Assembly (NCBI GenBank): GCA_021813445.1
Contig: JAKAKP010000110.1
Span: 1 to 63,196, forward strand
DNA from: Deltaproteobacteria bacterium
Lineage (GTDB): Bacteria > Desulfobacterota > Desulfobaccia > Desulfobaccales > 0-14-0-80-60-11
Length of the DNA: 63,196 bases
Direction: 5' to 3'
Part shown: piece by piece, positions 8,152 to 16,284 of the stretch
Numbering within the stretch: the stretch's first letter is position 1
How the letters are laid out: each line of letters begins with the position of its first letter
The notes under the pieces: generated by a model
The model's database searches: none
What the model was told of the DNA's origin: nothing
What the model saw: only the letters and a program-made list of their open reading frames with translations
Made by a program: the position numbers and the translations under genes

Positions 8152-8201
8152 AAAACAAAAACGGCCGGAGAAGGAGATTATCTCTCCACATCCTCCGGCC
8201 G
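8152..8201 (-). terminator. Terminator of the 8284-8403 micro-gene
   Basis: The arms CGGCCGGAG and CTCCGGCCG (8162-8170, 8193-8201) form a 9-bp GC stem. On the minus strand it is followed directly by TTTTTGTTTT (8161-8152), a classic intrinsic terminator placed after the small minus-strand gene. The stem could also serve the convergent HAD gene. Confidence 0.7.
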
Positions 8202-8283
8202 CAGGCCGCGCGCGCCTTCTTGGAACCCTGAAATCCCAGGTTCTGGCTGTTGCTAATACTTTAATCGGTCAAAAGATATGCGG

Positions 8284-8403
8284 TTAGTGACGGTCCAGTT
8301 CTTGGGCGCTTTCTTCCGCCCGGGTCATGGAGAACAGGCCGGTAATCACCATCCCTGCCAGCACGCCCACCATCAAACCGCCATAAAAAGCCAGGAGCGC
8401 CAT
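8284..8403 (-). CDS. 39-residue single-span membrane protein
   Basis: The protein is a short N-tail, one hydrophobic helix (residues about 4-25, LAFYGGLMVGVLAGMVITGL) and a polar acidic tail ending AQELDRH. The case for a real gene is an excellent GGAGGGG site 6 bases before the ATG, a Gly-zipper-like helix, and a proper terminator downstream on the same strand. It resembles DUF3789-type one-helix proteins in build; I do not recognise a precise family. Function unknown. Confidence 0.65.
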   Translation of the reverse strand: MALLAFYGGLMVGVLAGMVITGLFSMTRAEESAQELDRH

Positions 8404-8594
8404 GTTGATCCCCTCCATAGAAGACCTCGTATACCGGCGGACTTCCTGCCCATCCTGCCCTGGTCCGAAGCAGGGCCTTAATACTCGCGCTTTAGCCAGA
8501 GAAAAACAATAGGCATAATTACCTAATTTCCAGAGAATTAGGCTCCACCCCGATAAAATTCTTGCCAGCCGGGAGACGCTGACATAATCTGCAA

Positions 8595-8645
8595 CAGAGC
8601 GTCCAGGGGGGACCCGGCTGTCCCCTCGCCTGGAGCGCGTCTCTG
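8595..8645 (+). other. Long imperfect hairpin in the thiL leader
   Basis: Nested arms CAGAG..CTCTG, GCG..CGC, CCAGG..CCTGG and GGGAC..GTCCC form a roughly 50-base hairpin ending about 45 bases before the thiL start. It lacks the conserved CTGAGA / ACCTGA elements of a TPP riboswitch. Function is unknown. Confidence 0.4.
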
Positions 8646-8688
8646 GGTGGGCCGCTGCAAAAAATTTCTTACCTGCCAGGAGTCCGGT

Positions 8689-9705
8689 ATGCCCGGGCAA
8701 CCCCTGCATATAGGCGGTGAATCCGCGCTGATCGCCGCTTTGAACCGGCTTTTCGGGCCGCCTCCGGCCGGGGTGGCCGTTGGAATAGGCGATGACTGCG
8801 CGGCCCTGGCCCTGGCCGGGGAAGATTTCCTCCTGTGGACCGTGGATACCCTGATCGAAGGAGTCCACTTCGATCTCGCTTATTTTTCTCTGCCCCAGTT
8901 GGGACGCAAGGCCCTGGCCGTAAACCTGAGCGACATCGCCGCCATGGGGGGAGAGCCCCTGTACACTTTGCTTTCCCTGGGCTGGCCCCGGGATCGGGAC
9001 GTGGCCGGAGCCCTGGCCCTGGGGACGGGTCTGGCCCAGGCCGCCCAAGAGTACGGCGTGGCCGTAATCGGCGGGGACACCGTGGCTGCGCCCGGCGTCA
9101 TGATCACCCTCACCCTTTTGGGCCGGGTGCCCCGGGGCGAAATGCTGCAACGCCGCGGGGCCCTGGTGGGAGACCGCGTCTATGTCACCGGCCCCCTGGG
9201 GGAGGCGGCCGCGGGCCTGGAAATGCTGCAACGCGGCCTGGCCCTGGAGCAGGACCTGCCCAGGTCCTTGATTGAGGCCCACCTGAACCCCCGCCCCCAG
9301 CTGCACGCGGGCCGCGTCCTGGCCAGCCAACGCTTGGCCACCGCGCTCATCGATCTCTCCGACGGCGTGGCCACGGACCTGGGTCACATCTGCCTGGCCA
9401 GCGGCGTGGGGGCCCGCATCCCCGCGGCCACCGCACCGGTATCCCCCACGGTCAAGACGGCAGCCGCCCATCTGGGTTTGGACCCCCTGGATCTGGCCTT
9501 AAAGGGGGGAGAAGATTATCAGCTTCTGTTCACATCGCCGCCGGAGCAAGCCCCGGCCCTGTTCCAGGCCTTTGCCCAGGCCGGACTGGCTCCCCCCCTG
9601 CCTCTGGGGGAAATCATCCTCGGCTCCGGGGTATTCCTGGAGACCGCCGCGGGGGAAAAAGAGATAACCGGCCAAGGCTTCGACCATTTCCGCCTTGACC
9701 TTTGA
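8689..9705 (+). CDS. thiL: Thiamine-monophosphate kinase
   Basis: 338 residues. ThiL phosphorylates thiamine monophosphate to the coenzyme thiamine diphosphate. Diagnostic stretches are VGIGDDCAAL (the metal-binding Asp pair), TVDTLIEGVHFDL, ALAVNLSDIAAMGGEPL, VIGGDTV, LIDLSDGVATDLGHI and LKGGEDYQLLF, all in the order of the PurM/ThiL fold. The start at 8689 is chosen for the AGGAG site 8 bases upstream; an upstream GTG at 8647 lacks one. It is followed by a Cys-rich miniprotein and a flavin reductase on the same strand. No other thiamine synthesis genes are in the window. Confidence 0.95.
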   Translation: MPGQPLHIGGESALIAALNRLFGPPPAGVAVGIGDDCAALALAGEDFLLWTVDTLIEGVHFDLAYFSLPQLGRKALAVNLSDIAAMGGEPLYTLLSLGWPRDRDVAGALALGTGLAQAAQEYGVAVIGGDTVAAPGVMITLTLLGRVPRGEMLQRRGALVGDRVYVTGPLGEAAAGLEMLQRGLALEQDLPRSLIEAHLNPRPQLHAGRVLASQRLATALIDLSDGVATDLGHICLASGVGARIPAATAPVSPTVKTAAAHLGLDPLDLALKGGEDYQLLFTSPPEQAPALFQAFAQAGLAPPLPLGEIILGSGVFLETAAGEKEITGQGFDHFRLDL

Positions 9706-9844
9706 GGCGGATAAATCTACGATAGATTACGCGGGGAGCCAGACAGGAATTCTCCGCCCCGGAGTTCCCGGCCGCAGCAACAGCCGGGGAACAACACCTC
9801 AAACCGATAATTTCCCAATGTCCCAGAAAAAGAAAGGAACTCAT

Positions 9845-10012
9845 TTGAAGGTCTGCCGCACCTGCCGCTATTGGTCTGACAAACACAAGGGCATCTGCAC
9901 CCGCTTGCAACAAGGTGCAGGACAGTTTTGGATGTGCGATGAATGGGTGGGACCAGTCGATAATTCCGCCAAGCCCCATGAGGGGAATGATCAGGCGGTG
10001 CGCACAGATTAA
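9845..10012 (+). CDS. Cys-rich miniprotein (probable metal-binding)
   Basis: 55 residues if it starts at the TTG at 9845, which has AAAGGA 6 bases upstream; an in-frame ATG at 9818 would add nine residues but has no ribosome-binding site. The core is VCRTCRYWSDKHKGICTRL followed by GQFWMCDEW: four Cys in a CxxC-x11-C-x13-C layout, with aromatic residues, typical of a small zinc- or iron-binding knuckle. The C-terminal third is polar and probably disordered. I do not recognise a named family. It lies between thiL and a flavin reductase, all on the plus strand. Confidence 0.6.
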   Translation: MKVCRTCRYWSDKHKGICTRLQQGAGQFWMCDEWVGPVDNSAKPHEGNDQAVRTD

Positions 10013-10054
10013 CTGTTTTTTCTTTTCACTGCAAACCGTCTTGCGGAGGGGGAG

Positions 10055-10513
10055 ATGCAAGAAGTAGCCTTTAGCGCGCTGGTCCACGGGGTTTATGTAG
10101 TCACGACCCGCAGCGGCGACAAAATCAACGGCATGACCGCGGCCTGGGTCTCCCAGGTCTCCCTGCATCCTTTGCTGGTCATGGTGTCCATCGCCCCGCC
10201 CCGCTATTCCCACGATCTCATCAAGGAAAGCGGCATCCTGGCCGTCAATGTCTTGACCCCGGACCAGGTGGATCTGGGGAAGCGTTTCGGTTACAAAAGC
10301 GGACGCAAAGTGGACAAATTCGCGGGTCTGGAGTGGATCACTGGGGCTACCGGTGCGCCGATTCTCCCCCAGGCCTATGCCTATTTGGACCTGAAGCTGG
10401 TGTCCGCCCATACCGCAGGAGACCATACCCTCTTCGTGGGGGAAGTGGTGGAGGCAAAAATCCTCCATCCCCAGGCCCAGCCTCTGGTTTTTAAGAAGGA
10501 GGATTTTTTTTAA
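10055..10513 (+). CDS. Flavin reductase-like (FMN-binding split-barrel) protein
   Basis: 152 residues. The pattern GVYVVTTRSGDKINGMTAAW, then SLHPLLVMVSIAPPRYSHDLI, then FAVN-type LAVNVLTPDQ and the C-terminal HTLFVGEVVEA matches the flavin reductase / FMN-binding split-barrel family (rubredoxin:oxygen oxidoreductase partner and NAD(P)H:flavin reductase types). It probably binds FMN and passes electrons to or from a small redox protein; in anaerobes such proteins often aid oxygen or NO detoxification (inferred). A purine-rich GGAGGGGGAG precedes the ATG. A Cys-rich miniprotein lies just upstream and could be a redox partner, though that is only suggested by position. Confidence 0.8.
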   Translation: MQEVAFSALVHGVYVVTTRSGDKINGMTAAWVSQVSLHPLLVMVSIAPPRYSHDLIKESGILAVNVLTPDQVDLGKRFGYKSGRKVDKFAGLEWITGATGAPILPQAYAYLDLKLVSAHTAGDHTLFVGEVVEAKILHPQAQPLVFKKEDFF

Positions 10514-10605
10514 AAAAAACCGTTTGACTCAAAAACCGTTTTAGTTTATTGGTATTCTAGTCGATTTTCTAGGTAAGTAATTATGTCATCCAAGGTCTTG
10601 AAATC

Positions 10606-10821
10606 ATGGTTAACTTCGGGGATGTGGGCATCATCTGCTTGAACTGCGACATCAAGGGGGCATGTCGCAACTGCCTGTGGGGGGAGTGGGATTCCGGGAT
10701 GCAGAATTGCCGCAACTGCCATAGTCCTATCTGCGCCTTGTACCGGGAACGGCTTCTCACTTCGGGCCATCATGCCTCGCGTCGCCTCGCCGTACGTCCA
10801 GATTCACAGTCTCTGATCTGA
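10606..10821 (+). CDS. Possible small Cys-rich protein (uncertain)
   Basis: A 71-codon frame with seven Cys in 37 residues (CLNC, C, C, CRNC, C; pattern ICLNCDIKGACRNCL then MQNCRNCHSPICALY), the kind of spacing seen in zinc- or FeS-binding knuckles. Against it: no clear ribosome-binding site, and the last third overlaps the tail of endonuclease V on the other strand. An overlapping minus-strand frame (10546-10773) is also open. I list it only because the Cys spacing is unusual for a chance frame. Confidence 0.3.
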   Translation: MVNFGDVGIICLNCDIKGACRNCLWGEWDSGMQNCRNCHSPICALYRERLLTSGHHASRRLAVRPDSQSLI

Positions 10822-11485
10822 GGCGCCGGCTCAAACTATCCGCCTGCCGCAGCGGTTCAGGGCTGCGGTATCTCCTGACGCAGCCCAGCACTATTTCCCG
10901 CGCTTCTGCCAGGGTAATTTTATGCCCCGGGGATAGATAAAAGGGCTTCCTGCCCTTTTGGGTGCGGAGGATCATTCCCACCACTTTTCCTGCCAAGATC
11001 AAAGGGCTGGCTGCGCCCGCTTCCAGTCCCGGCTCCTCTCCTTGGCCCACCAGGCGGCTTTTGGCCACGCCGATGGTGGGTAGATCCAGGACCAGGCCCA
11101 GGTGCGCGGCCAGACCCAGGCCCCGGGGATGGGCCAGGCCCTGGCCGTCCACCAGGAGCACGTCCGGGCGCTGCTTAAGCCGGGCGAACGCCTCCGCCAG
11201 GATGGGCACTTCCCGGAAGCTCAGCAGCCCGGTGCGGTAGGGAAAGGGGCAGACTCCTGCGGCTCCCGTCTCCTCCACCAGTTCCAGTTCCGGATAGGTG
11301 TAAACCACCATAGCCCCGAAGATTCGGGTATCCCCCCGGTCGCAGATGGCGTCCGCGCCGCCCACGAAGCGGGGCGGGCAGGGCAAGGGGATGAGTTGGA
11401 CCTGATGGCGCAGTTGCTCCTGGAGGGCCACCGCCTCTTGATAAGTCCGGGGCCAGGAAGACCAGCAATTAGATGGGGAAGTCAT
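10757..11485 (-). CDS. nfi: Endonuclease V (deoxyinosine 3' endonuclease)
   Basis: About 242 residues. The enzyme nicks DNA one base 3' of deoxyinosine and other deaminated bases. Motifs: VGGADAICD (first metal-binding Asp), TGLLSFREVPIL (Glu), LLVDGQGLAHPRGLGLAAHLG (the second Asp and the family signature), GVAKSRL, and the C-terminal SPGHKITLAEA and PEPLRQADSLSRRLR. The start at 11485 (MTSPSNCWSS) gives the usual length; a TTG at 11509 is an alternative. The last 16 residues go beyond the usual end and are low-complexity. It converges on the flavin reductase gene. Confidence 0.9.
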   Translation of the reverse strand: MTSPSNCWSSWPRTYQEAVALQEQLRHQVQLIPLPCPPRFVGGADAICDRGDTRIFGAMVVYTYPELELVEETGAAGVCPFPYRTGLLSFREVPILAEAFARLKQRPDVLLVDGQGLAHPRGLGLAAHLGLVLDLPTIGVAKSRLVGQGEEPGLEAGAASPLILAGKVVGMILRTQKGRKPFYLSPGHKITLAEAREIVLGCVRRYRSPEPLRQADSLSRRLRSETVNLDVRRGDARHDGPK

Positions 11486-11759
11486 GTCCACACCGGTTGC
11501 GGCTGCCAAGTCGGGACCTCTGGGAAAATCCCTTTTTCTGTCTCAACTTGCCATTCCGGTGGACTCTTTGTCAAGAATAAGGGGAAGAATCGGCCAATCT
11601 GGCAGTCGGGTGGACGCCGGATCGGAGCCAGAAAACTTTCAGGGCCATCAGCACCGGGCTGATGACCCCGAAAGCCCCTCCCGCCGCGGCCTTGCCGGTG
11701 TTTGGGGCGGACCTGCCGGGGGAAAGCAACTCTAGTTTTTTTGAGAAGGGGCTACAGGC

Positions 11760-12227
11760 TTATTTCTTGTCGCCTTTGCCCGTTTCCGTTTCGACAAAGG
11801 GCCGCACGCAGGCGGACGCGGCGCTGGCGCACCATTCCGGCAGCGGCTCGCCGGTCCCGCTGAGGGGATGCTCAAACTGCGCCACCACGGTCCAACCTTT
11901 GGCGGTCCAGGCGGACAGGGGCGGGGGCAGGTGGCCGCCGAACTTGAAATTCTTGGGCCCCCGGGTATCCAGCATCTTCACTTCCACTTCATGGCCGTCT
12001 TTCTTGACTTTGTAACCCCATTCAAAATTGTTGGTGGTGTTGGGGGTGGTGTACTTGCCAAAATACGACACCTTATCGCCTTCGGCTTTCACCTGGGAGA
12101 AGGTAAAGCAGCAATCGCCCATACCCGCGCCCCCAGGTCCCGTGAGGCCGCCACAGCCGCAGTTGGCCCGGAGCAGTTCCAGGCCGTCCACTTTGTAGCC
12201 GCCGTGCACTTTCTCAACGCAACCCAT
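11760..12227 (-). CDS. Conserved-looking Cys-rich protein of unknown function
   Basis: 155 residues. The start at 12227 (MGCVEKVHGGYKVDG) has AAGGAGA 8 bases upstream. The N-terminal third carries a dense Cys cluster, NCGCGGLTGPGGAGMGDCC, after an ELLRA segment; the middle is a beta-rich stretch (KVSYFGKYTTPNTTNNFEW, YKVKKDGHEVEVKML) and the end has two more Cys (EWCASAASACVRPF). No signal peptide or membrane helix is seen. The Cys cluster could bind a metal or FeS centre. I do not recognise the family and give no function. It is transcribed alone. Confidence 0.65.
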   Translation of the reverse strand: MGCVEKVHGGYKVDGLELLRANCGCGGLTGPGGAGMGDCCFTFSQVKAEGDKVSYFGKYTTPNTTNNFEWGYKVKKDGHEVEVKMLDTRGPKNFKFGGHLPPPLSAWTAKGWTVVAQFEHPLSGTGEPLPEWCASAASACVRPFVETETGKGDKK

Positions 12228-12303
12228 GATGTTTCTCCTTGTGCAAATTAATTCGCAAATGCTCAATTGTTTTGAATTAAAAGTAGGCACGGGTTTTTAA
12301 AAA

Positions 12304-15056
12304 TCAATGCAAAGGAGTTTTTTCCCCAGGCAAAGGAGAGATGATTGGCAGGACGCGCAGGCTGGTTGCTTTATATCGATCCCCAAATACGCCATTTTTT
12401 CGTAGGGGCGAACCTTGTGTTCGCCCTGGAGGCTTGGTGTCGGAGAAAGGGAGAATGCAATTATCCAGATCGTTGAAAATCTTGTTGCGGTAATACTCGA
12501 CGTCCGCGGCGTTCAACATCACCATGTCGATCTGGCGGGTATGGATGGTGACGTAGCCCAGAATCCGCAGGCGGGAGAGCATGTAATCCCTGGGCTCCCC
12601 CTCCAGGCGGGCAAAGAGGGAGTCTTCCTGGACCGTCACCTGGAAATCGTAGCGCTCCAGAATCTCACCCACGAACTTGGTCCGCAGCACCCGGCGGGGG
12701 TAGTCCGCGGCCCCGCCCTTGAAGGTGAAACGGATATAGTTCTCAAAGGCCTCCTCCCCCACCAGAGTTTCCACCGTGGAGAAGTGAAAGCCCAGGCGGG
12801 AAGTGAGGTTACAAAAGTATTTGGATATCATGAAGTAATTTTGATTGCCGTAGATGGTGCCCCCCGCGGTCTCCAGATTGGGGTCGGTGGCCGCACCCAT
12901 GACAATGGACAAAAAACCCTTGGTGTCCACCGGGGGCGGCCCCTCTCCCAGGGCACCGCGGTGATGCCCTCCCACAGGGCCAGCATGGGGACGGAGGCGA
13001 TGTTGTCGAGCCGCACCTCCTTGCCGGGGACATCCTCCTTAAAGCCGTCTTCCAAATTTAAGACCCACCATTGCAAGGGGACGCCCGCTACCAGGCGTTT
13101 GATGAAATACTTGCTCAAGGCTTGGGTCTTATCAAAGGAAAACATCTCCTGCACCGACACTTCGTGGGCAAAGCGGGTGATATCGTGGAGGGTGTGGCAG
13201 CCCTGGGGCTTGAAGTTGGCGGCCTGGGGATCGGTGAGGTTCAGGGGGGTGATATAGGCCATCACCTCCTTCAGGGTTTCATAAACCGGGGTGCCCTGCA
13301 TGAGACCTTTGATGGCCGGAGCCGTCTGCAGCAGGGCCTCCACCCGGCCCTGGTAGACGGCGTGGCCGTCTGCGTCCACGGTGATGAGTTCGCCGGGCTG
13401 CAGGCGGACCGTGGCGTCTCCGGTGTTAAAGAGAGCGGGTATACAAAATTCGCGGGCCACGTTGGCCAGGTGCCCGGTGATGCCGCCCCGGTCGGTGACC
13501 ACCGCCGCGGCCCGGGGCAGGAGCGGCGCCCAGCCGGGATGAGGCCGCGCGGTAACCAGGACCGCACCCTCCGGGAATTTTAGCAAGTCTAAATTATTTT
13601 TTACTAGATAAACCGGGCCTGCGGCCACTCCCGAGCTGGCCACTTCCCCGCCCTGGAGCAGCACCGGCTGGTCAATGGCGGCGGAGACCGGGTGAGCTTC
13701 CCGGACCGCGGCGGCCATCTGCTTCAGGGGGCGGCTCTGGAGGATAAATAGCTGCCCCTGGGCGTCGAGGCACCATTCGATGTCCTGGGGCGCCTGGAAA
13801 TGCTCCTCCAGGAGCAGGGCCGTGCGCGCCAGCTCCAGGACCTGGGCGTCGGTCAGGGACGGCTCCTTCCCTCTGGGGTTAGGCTGGAGGACGATGCCTT
13901 CCTCCGGCAGACAGACCTCCTGATGCTTTTTATCGCTGATCCTTTGTTTGATGATGCTCAGAGGCTCTTCCCGGGAAACCACCCACAGGTCCGGGGTGAC
14001 GGTGCCGTCCACCACCGCTTTGGCCAAGCCGTGGACCCCATTGATAAAGATGGCGTTGCTGCGGATGTCCATGGGGTCCCGGGAATACATCACCCCCCCG
14101 GCCGCGGCGTCCACCATGCGCATCACGCCCACGCACATGGCTACGTCTTCGTCCCGCAGCCCTTTATGCAGGCGGTAGGAGGTGGCGGTGAGGGCATACT
14201 TGGAGGCGAGTATCTCTTTATATACAGTAAAAAGATTTTCTTGGCTGACATTGAGTTCGGAACGGTACTGGCCGGCAAAGGAGGTGTCTGCGGCGTCCTC
14301 GCCGATGGCGCTGGAGCGCAGGGCCACCCTGGAATCGGGAGAAAGAGAGGCAGGGGAGGCCAGGGGCTTTTCAAACAGCCGTTCCAGGGCCAGGGACGCG
14401 GCTTCTTGCAGTTGCGGCGGAATTTCTCCGTTGATTATCAGCATCTGAATTTCCGAACTGGCCCGGTGCAGGTCGGCGATGTCCTGCACTTCCAAGGCTT
14501 GCAGGCGGCGGTTGATTTCCTCCTGGAGGCCGTTATGGACCAGAAAGAGTTCGTAAGCCGCGGCCGTGATCACTATGCCTCTGGGGACCCGGATTTGGGG
14601 CAGGCGGGTCTTGATTTCGCCGAGGTTGGCCATTTTGCTCCCCACCCCGTCGGCCATCTCCTTGGTCACCGCGTCCAGGGGCAGAACCAGATCTTGAATG
14701 GGCAAAGGCTGCTTTTTCCCTAAGAGGTCCTCGATTTTTTCCCGGATCGTCTCGAAAACCGGCTCCAAGGCCGGATAGCGGCTCCCGGATAACTCGTTCA
14801 AGTGGCGGATGAGGGCAAAGACGTTGACGCAGACCGCAGTGCAGTGGGAGCGGATAAAAGTCATGCCGAAACTCTGGTTGCCGTGAAGCGCGGCCTCCAT
14901 GTCGGTCATGAGCTGGAGCGCGGTGTTGTTGGCGTTCAGCAGGAGCTTGAAGGCATGGTACTTGGTCTTAAACAGCGTGCGCAGCTCTTCCATGGAGAGC
15001 TCGGCCCGGGGCTTGCCCCCCAAGATGCCTTTCAATTTCTGGAAGATGCCGGCCAT
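12304..15056 (-). pseudogene. PEP-synthase-like protein, frameshifted (paralog of 23376-25982)
   Basis: Two overlapping frames (15056 to 12828, then 12975 to 12304) together make one protein of about 917 residues that aligns along its whole length with the intact paralog at 23376. Domains: an N-terminal helical domain (about 1-115, ALRTL..FKTKYHAFKLLL), the ATP-grasp PPDK_N domain (RSSAIGEDAADTSFAGQY), the swivelling phospho-His domain with GGITGHLANVAREF (His near residue 525), and an unrecognised C-terminal domain with YIRFTFKGGAADYPRR. The PEP-binding barrel of true PEP synthase is missing. The break is a -1 shift in the run at 12931-12943 (CGGGGGCGGCCCC), where one base appears lost, by mutation or sequencing error. 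The C-terminal end reads into dispersed repeat D. It closes an operon behind a receiver protein. Confidence 0.75.
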
Positions 15057-15176
15057 CGTCTTTCTGCTTAAAGAAGCAAAGTTCTACCCAATAATGAAAA
15101 TAACAAAAGTCTTTAAGGAACTTCCCCTTCCTTCCAGGAAATCCGGGAATGACTGCTTAAAATCCTTCTTTCTGAA

Positions 15177-15475
15177 TTAATAGGGCAAAGCTCTGGGAAA
15201 ATCCCTGGTTACTCCCCCTCTGATAATCCCCTGATGAAACCCCTCCATCAATTCCTGCGCAATTTCCAATCTGGCGGACACCTCCTGGATTTTACGCCGC
15301 GACTGCCGATCCACCCTGGCTGCGGGAGCATGGAGCAGAGTCTGCAGAACCGACCTGGAAGAACCCAGGGTATAACAGAGGTATTCACAGACATGGTCAA
15401 CTTTCTTGACGATGGCCCGGGCCTCCGGCCAACATGCAGATCCTCAATAAACAGCAAGACAGTATACCGGGACAT
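15177..15475 (-). pseudogene. Small unknown protein with a -1 frameshift
   Basis: An ATG at 15475 with AAGGGGGG 5 bases upstream opens MSRYTVLLFIEDLHVG. Near 15417-15428 the plausible reading moves by -1, giving ARAIVKKVDHVCEYLCYTLG and on to a helical tail (RKIQEVSARLEIAQELMEGF) ending at a TAA at 15177. Together this is about 99 residues. It lies between the receiver gene (15590) and the PEP-synthase-like gene, on the same strand, so it looks like the middle gene of one operon. No family is recognised. A frameshift of the same sign occurs in the next gene. Confidence 0.45.
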
Positions 15476-15589
15476 GGTTCCCCCCTTCGTCGCGAAGCGC
15501 GATCTCTGGTTAAGCCCTGCAAGAAGAAGGTCAGCGGGTTTGTTGAAAAGACGGTAAAGGGTTGGAATGGTGTCGTTCTCTTATCCTCC

Positions 15590-16075
15590 TTAATCCTGAG
15601 AAGTCTTGGGCATAAGGTTATTCCTGCCCAAAAGTTCGGCCACCACCTCTTTGAGCAGATGGGTATCTTCTCTTTTTTCCAGAAAGGCCACGGCCCCGGG
15701 GAGATGCTGCTCCGATTCCGGCTGGAAGCAGTGGATCACCACCGGCAGCGCCGGCAGCCGCTCCTGGAGAATCTCCAAGACCTTCATCTCCGTGAGGTAA
15801 GGCAGCTCCAGGTCCAGAATCAGGAGACGCGGCGGGTCCTGGCCGTTGATGATCTGTAAGACCTCACGGCCATCCCGGGCTGTTTCCACCTGATACCCCT
15901 CAGCCGTCAGTTCCCGGCAGAGAAATTCCCGGACATGGCGGTTGCGGTCGGCGACTAATATTTTGCCGTAGACTTCCACTGATTCATTCCCAACGGCTGA
16001 GGTGGGGGAGGAAGGGCCAGGGTATGATAATGGGGATTCCCCACCCCACCCACCTGAGTTGGCAAAGTTCTTCAT
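15590..16075 (-). CDS. Single-domain response regulator receiver
   Basis: About 161 residues from the ATG at 16075, although the first 33 residues are low-complexity and a GTG nearer the domain (VEVYGKILVADRN) may be the true start. The receiver domain keeps the phospho-acceptor Asp (LLILDLELP), a VADRN acidic pocket and the Lys (FLEKRED). There is no output domain. It heads the operon leading to the frameshifted PEP-synthase-like gene, and a TTTACA-N3-TGTAAA palindrome lies 130 bases upstream. It resembles the receiver at 3150-3500 in size and in the LCxELxxEGYxVxxAxxG stretch, so the two are probably paralogs. Its histidine kinase is unknown. Confidence 0.8.
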   Translation of the reverse strand: MKNFANSGGWGGESPLSYPGPSSPTSAVGNESVEVYGKILVADRNRHVREFLCRELTAEGYQVETARDGREVLQIINGQDPPRLLILDLELPYLTEMKVLEILQERLPALPVVIHCFQPESEQHLPGAVAFLEKREDTHLLKEVVAELLGRNNLMPKTSQD

Positions 16076-16204
16076 CCTGGTAGTAGTTCCATGAGCAACG
16101 GCCGTGCCAAACCGGAGAAGAGCGGGTAACTGCAGCACTACCAAGGGAAATAAGGATTATCAGCCCGGGGCCGGGGCAGGGAGAGGGGCCAGAGTGTCGA
16201 TATT

Positions 16205-16221
16205 TTTTACAGTCTGTAAAA
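16205..16221. promoter_or_regulatory. 17-bp palindrome, candidate operator of the PEP-like operon
   Basis: TTTTACAGTCTGTAAAA is a perfect 7+7 palindrome with a 3-base centre. It sits about 130 bases upstream of the receiver gene that heads the operon. A matching 15-mer, TTTACA-N3-TGTAAA, lies at 23189-23203 before the intact paralog. Confidence 0.55.
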
Positions 16222-16284
16222 GACCATGCTGCAAAGGGCTCAGAAAGGAAAGACTTTGTAACTCAGTTTCGCGGCTTCAGGGCG

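Noticed and set aside
8595-8645. TPP riboswitch before thiL
   Set aside because: The long hairpin lacks the conserved TPP-riboswitch core sequences, so it is listed only as a hairpin.
8284-9471. 395-codon minus frame opposite thiL
   Set aside because: It is the antisense of thiL except for its last 39 codons, which are the separate micro-gene starting at 8403.
10546-10773. Minus-strand frame of 75 codons after endonuclease V
   Set aside because: The end (FKTLDDIITYLENRLEYQ) looks protein-like, but the rest does not, and it overlaps the alternative Cys-rich plus frame. Evidence is too thin to call.
12931-12943. Programmed -1 frameshift in the PEP-like gene
   Set aside because: The site is a G/C run without a slippery heptamer of the X XXY YYZ type followed by a clear stimulator, and the paralog is read in one frame. 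Mutation or sequencing error is simpler.
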